A stretch of DNA of 8,870 bases from Polaribacter sp. (GTDB lineage: Bacteria; Bacteroidota; Bacteroidia; Flavobacteriales; Flavobacteriaceae). Shown piece by piece: positions 7,295-8,870 of the stretch. Positions within the stretch are counted from its first letter, which is position 1. Each line of letters opens with the position of its first letter. Position numbers and translations under genes: made by a program. The notes under the pieces were generated by a model. The model was not told the DNA's origin. It saw only the letters and a program-made list of their open reading frames with translations, and searched no databases. The DNA lies in NCBI GenBank assembly GCA_029248845.1, contig JAQWIO010000110.1, positions 1 to 8,870 on the forward strand. The letters are read 5' to 3'.

Positions 7295-7325
7295 TTTGTA
7301 ATTACATCATAAGTTTTTACTTTTG
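7295..7325 (+). promoter_or_regulatory. Bacteroidota-type promoter of the OmpA-family gene
   Basis: TTTG (7295-7298) and TACTTTTG (7318-7325) are separated by 19 bases, matching the -33 TTTG and -7 TAnnTTTG elements at standard spacing. This is the only two-element promoter I can see in the window. It lies 39 bases before the ATG at 7365, which leaves an A/T-rich leader of about 32 bases. A strong, independent promoter is expected for an abundant outer-membrane protein. Confidence 0.75.
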
Positions 7326-7364
7326 AGAATTAATAAAAATAACTTTTAACTTAAATTATTGAAA

Positions 7365-8720
7365 ATGAAAGTATTAAAATTAGTTGTAATGGCTCTGTTA
7401 ATGGTGTCAACGGTTAATATAACAACTGCACAAGATTACAACAATCCATGGGCTGTAGGCTTTGGAGCTAATATTGTAGATTATAAGATGTATAAGGATT
7501 TTTCTCGATCTTTTGATGATTTATTGGGGAATGAAGATTGGAATGTTTTACCATCCATATCAAGAATTTCTGTTGAGAAGTATCTAGAGCAAGGGTTTAG
7601 TTTACAACTAGCTGGTTCGATGAACAAGATAAATCATACATCAGCTATCAATGATGAAGATGGTTTATTGTATTTTGCTGTAGATGCAATTGTGAAGTAC
7701 GATTTAAACAATTTAATTGGAGATACCTCATGGTTTGATCCTTTTGTGTATTTAGGTGGTGGTTATACTTCTATTGACTCTGAAGGAGAAGGGGTATATA
7801 ATGTAGGTATAGGTTTTAATACTTGGTTCAGTGAAAATCTAGGGTTGAATTTTCAAACAGGAACAAAAGATGGTTTTTCTGATAAATTAATGATTCACTA
7901 CCAAACCTCTGTTGGTTTAGTTATTAAATTCGGAGGGAATGATACTGATGGAGATGGTGTTTATGACAAAGACGATGCTTGTATAGATGTTGTTGGTTTA
8001 AAAGAGTTCAATGGTTGTCCTGATGCAGACGGAGATGGAGTGAAAGATTCTGACGATGCTTGTCCAAATGTAGCTGGTTTAGCAGCTATGAATGGCTGTC
8101 CTGATGCAGACGGAGATGGAATTGCTGATAAAGATGATATGTGTCCTAATGCTAAAGGAGCAAAAGCTAACAATGGTTGTCCTGATTCAGACGGAGATGG
8201 TGTTGTAGATAAAGATGACAAGTGTGTTTCTCAAGCTGGACCAGCTGCCAATGCAGGTTGTCCTTGGCCAGATACAGATGGAGATGGGATCTTAGATAAA
8301 GATGACAAATGTCCATCAGTTGCAGGTGTTGCTTCAGAGGGAGGATGTCCAGAAGTAATTTCAAATAAAGCTATAATGGGGATAGATACATTTGCTAAAG
8401 CTATTTTATTTTACACAGATAAAGCGACCTTTAAACCAGGATCTACTGAAGAGTTAGATGGAATGTTAGCGATTATGAATAAATTCCCTTTATCCGAATT
8501 TGCAATAAGAGGATATACAGATACTACAGGAAGCATATCAGGAAATTTAAAATTATCTGAAAAAAGAGCCAATGCTATTAGAAACTACTTAGTTGAGAAA
8601 GGTATTGATGCTTCAAGGTTAACAGCCAAAGGTTTTGGTCAAAGTAATCCAATAGACTCTAATGATACTAGAGCTGGTAGAGCTAACAATAGAAGAGTAG
8701 AGGTTAAGGTAACCAACTAG
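7365..8720 (+). CDS. OmpA-family outer-membrane protein with thrombospondin type-3 repeats
   Basis: Major outer-membrane protein of the OmpA/OprF type that ties the outer membrane to peptidoglycan. ATG at 7365 is chosen over an in-frame TTG two codons upstream, because it gives a standard signal peptide: MKVLKLVV, hydrophobic core, TTA-Q cleavage near residue 22. Residues ~23-190 look like an N-terminal beta-barrel with alternating aromatic and glycine-rich strands (VYLGGGYTS, VGIGFNTWFS). Residues 193-329 are five calcium-binding-type TSP3 repeats (DxDGDGxxDxDD). Residues ~345-451 are the OmpA-like domain, with Asp386 (GYTDTTGS) and Arg401 (LSEKRANA), the pair that binds diaminopimelate in peptidoglycan. 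Their spacing of 15 is the same as Asp271-Arg286 of E. coli OmpA. The mature length (~429) is normal for bacteroidotal homologues. It has its own promoter and a strong terminator, so it is probably monocistronic. Confidence 0.95.
   Translation: MKVLKLVVMALLMVSTVNITTAQDYNNPWAVGFGANIVDYKMYKDFSRSFDDLLGNEDWNVLPSISRISVEKYLEQGFSLQLAGSMNKINHTSAINDEDGLLYFAVDAIVKYDLNNLIGDTSWFDPFVYLGGGYTSIDSEGEGVYNVGIGFNTWFSENLGLNFQTGTKDGFSDKLMIHYQTSVGLVIKFGGNDTDGDGVYDKDDACIDVVGLKEFNGCPDADGDGVKDSDDACPNVAGLAAMNGCPDADGDGIADKDDMCPNAKGAKANNGCPDSDGDGVVDKDDKCVSQAGPAANAGCPWPDTDGDGILDKDDKCPSVAGVASEGGCPEVISNKAIMGIDTFAKAILFYTDKATFKPGSTEELDGMLAIMNKFPLSEFAIRGYTDTTGSISGNLKLSEKRANAIRNYLVEKGIDASRLTAKGFGQSNPIDSNDTRAGRANNRRVEVKVTN
7941..8351 (+). 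repeat. Five tandem TSP type-3 coding repeats
   Basis: Within the OmpA-family gene, five consecutive units encode DxDGDGxxDxDDxC followed by a variable stretch and a closing GCP. Units 1, 2, 3 and 5 are 27 codons each (81 bp); unit 4 is 29 codons because it ends GCPWP. The DNA is conserved around GACGGAGATGG and the TGTCC of GCP. Each unit has two cysteines, one after the Asp-rich loop and one in GCP, suited to a disulfide within each unit. The Asp-rich loops are typical Ca(II) ligands. The units probably form a stiff linker between the barrel and the peptidoglycan-binding domain. Confidence 0.92.
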
Positions 8721-8738
8721 TTTTTCTAACATAAATTT

Positions 8739-8776
8739 AAAAAAAGTCTCATCAGAAATGATGAGACTTTTTTTTT
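8739..8776 (+). terminator. Strong rho-independent terminator after the OmpA-family gene
   Basis: GTCTCATCA (8746-8754) pairs perfectly with TGATGAGAC (8759-8767) around a GAAA tetraloop. The stem is flanked by seven A residues before it and nine T residues after it (8768-8776), so pairing can extend by several A-U pairs. It begins about 20 bases after the stop codon. The A tract gives the minus strand a T tail as well, so it could work in both directions. Confidence 0.93.
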
Positions 8777-8805
8777 AAAAACTTTTTTTATTCCGTGCAA
8801 AAAAG

Positions 8806-8813
8806 TACCTTTG
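8806..8813 (+). promoter_or_regulatory. -7 promoter box for a gene beyond the right edge
   Basis: TACCTTTG matches TAnnTTTG exactly and is followed by CA, as is common at such promoters. It stands 30 bases after the T tract of the preceding terminator, where a new transcription unit would be expected. No TTTG is present at the -33 distance, only a T-rich run (8783-8789). The predicted start point is near 8820. No start codon follows before the window ends, so the leader is at least about 50 bases. Confidence 0.6.
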
Positions 8814-8826
8814 CATCTGAAAAAAT

Positions 8827-8840
8827 AAGACTGAAGTCTT
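8827..8840 (+). other. Small leader hairpin after the 8806 promoter
   Basis: AAGAC and GTCTT pair around a TGAA loop, and the symmetry can be read as 6 bp with a 2-base loop. It would lie within the first ~20 bases of the transcript predicted from the box at 8806-8813. No T tract follows, so it is not a terminator. It could stabilise the 5' end of the message or be chance; the stem is short. Confidence 0.3.
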
Positions 8841-8870
8841 GTACGTAAAATAATAACTTTAATTAGATAC

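Noticed and set aside
7359..7364. TTG two codons upstream of the OmpA-family ATG as the start
   Set aside because: The ATG at 7365 gives a normal signal peptide and is far more common as a start; the TTG adds only two residues.
7961..8221. Minus-strand open frame of 86 codons over the OmpA-family gene
   Set aside because: It is the antisense of the TSP3 repeats and is itself repetitive for that reason; there is no promoter, and the plus-strand gene is certain.
8167..8364. Second minus-strand open frame of 65 codons over the same repeats
   Set aside because: Antisense shadow of the repeat array, with a low-complexity His/Leu-rich product and no supporting signals.

Overview
The window looks like chromosomal DNA from a low-GC member of the Bacteroidota, most likely a marine-type flavobacterium (Flavobacteriaceae). 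The evidence is consistent across the window: a TonB-dependent receptor with a CarboxypepD_reg-like N-terminal domain, an OmpA-type porin with thrombospondin type-3 repeats, very AT-rich codon use, A-rich sequence instead of Shine-Dalgarno sites before the genes, and promoters of the Bacteroidota type (a TAnnTTTG box at -7, in one case with TTTG at -33).

Layout. Positions 1-1212 (minus strand) hold the N-terminal 404 codons of a TonB-dependent outer-membrane receptor that runs off the left edge. A 100-bp divergent intergenic region follows (1213-1312). It carries a perfect 10+10 bp inverted repeat placed against both promoters. On the plus strand come a DtxR/MntR-family metal-dependent repressor (1313-1975) and, through an ATGA overlap, a ZIP metal transporter (1972-2808), closed by a hairpin terminator. 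Next are a 1040-residue RecB/AddA-like helicase-nuclease with a GTG start (2882-6004), glycine C-acetyltransferase Kbl (6053-7246), and an OmpA-family outer-membrane protein (7365-8720), ended by a strong terminator. The last ~95 bases contain a promoter and leader hairpin for a gene beyond the right edge.

Function. The left third reads as one metal-homeostasis module: an outer-membrane receptor, an inner-membrane ZIP permease and their likely metalloregulator, probably all controlled from the single palindrome between them. The metal is not fixed by the sequence; the regulator's ligand set leans to Mn(II)/Fe(II). The rest is ordinary core-genome content: DNA break repair, threonine/glycine metabolism and envelope anchoring, each with its own apparent promoter or terminator. 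I see no mobile element, CRISPR array, RNA gene or clear sign of horizontal transfer, and no convincing undescribed multi-gene system. The shared operator and the Cys-X-X-Cys motif in the receptor plug are the items most worth a second look.
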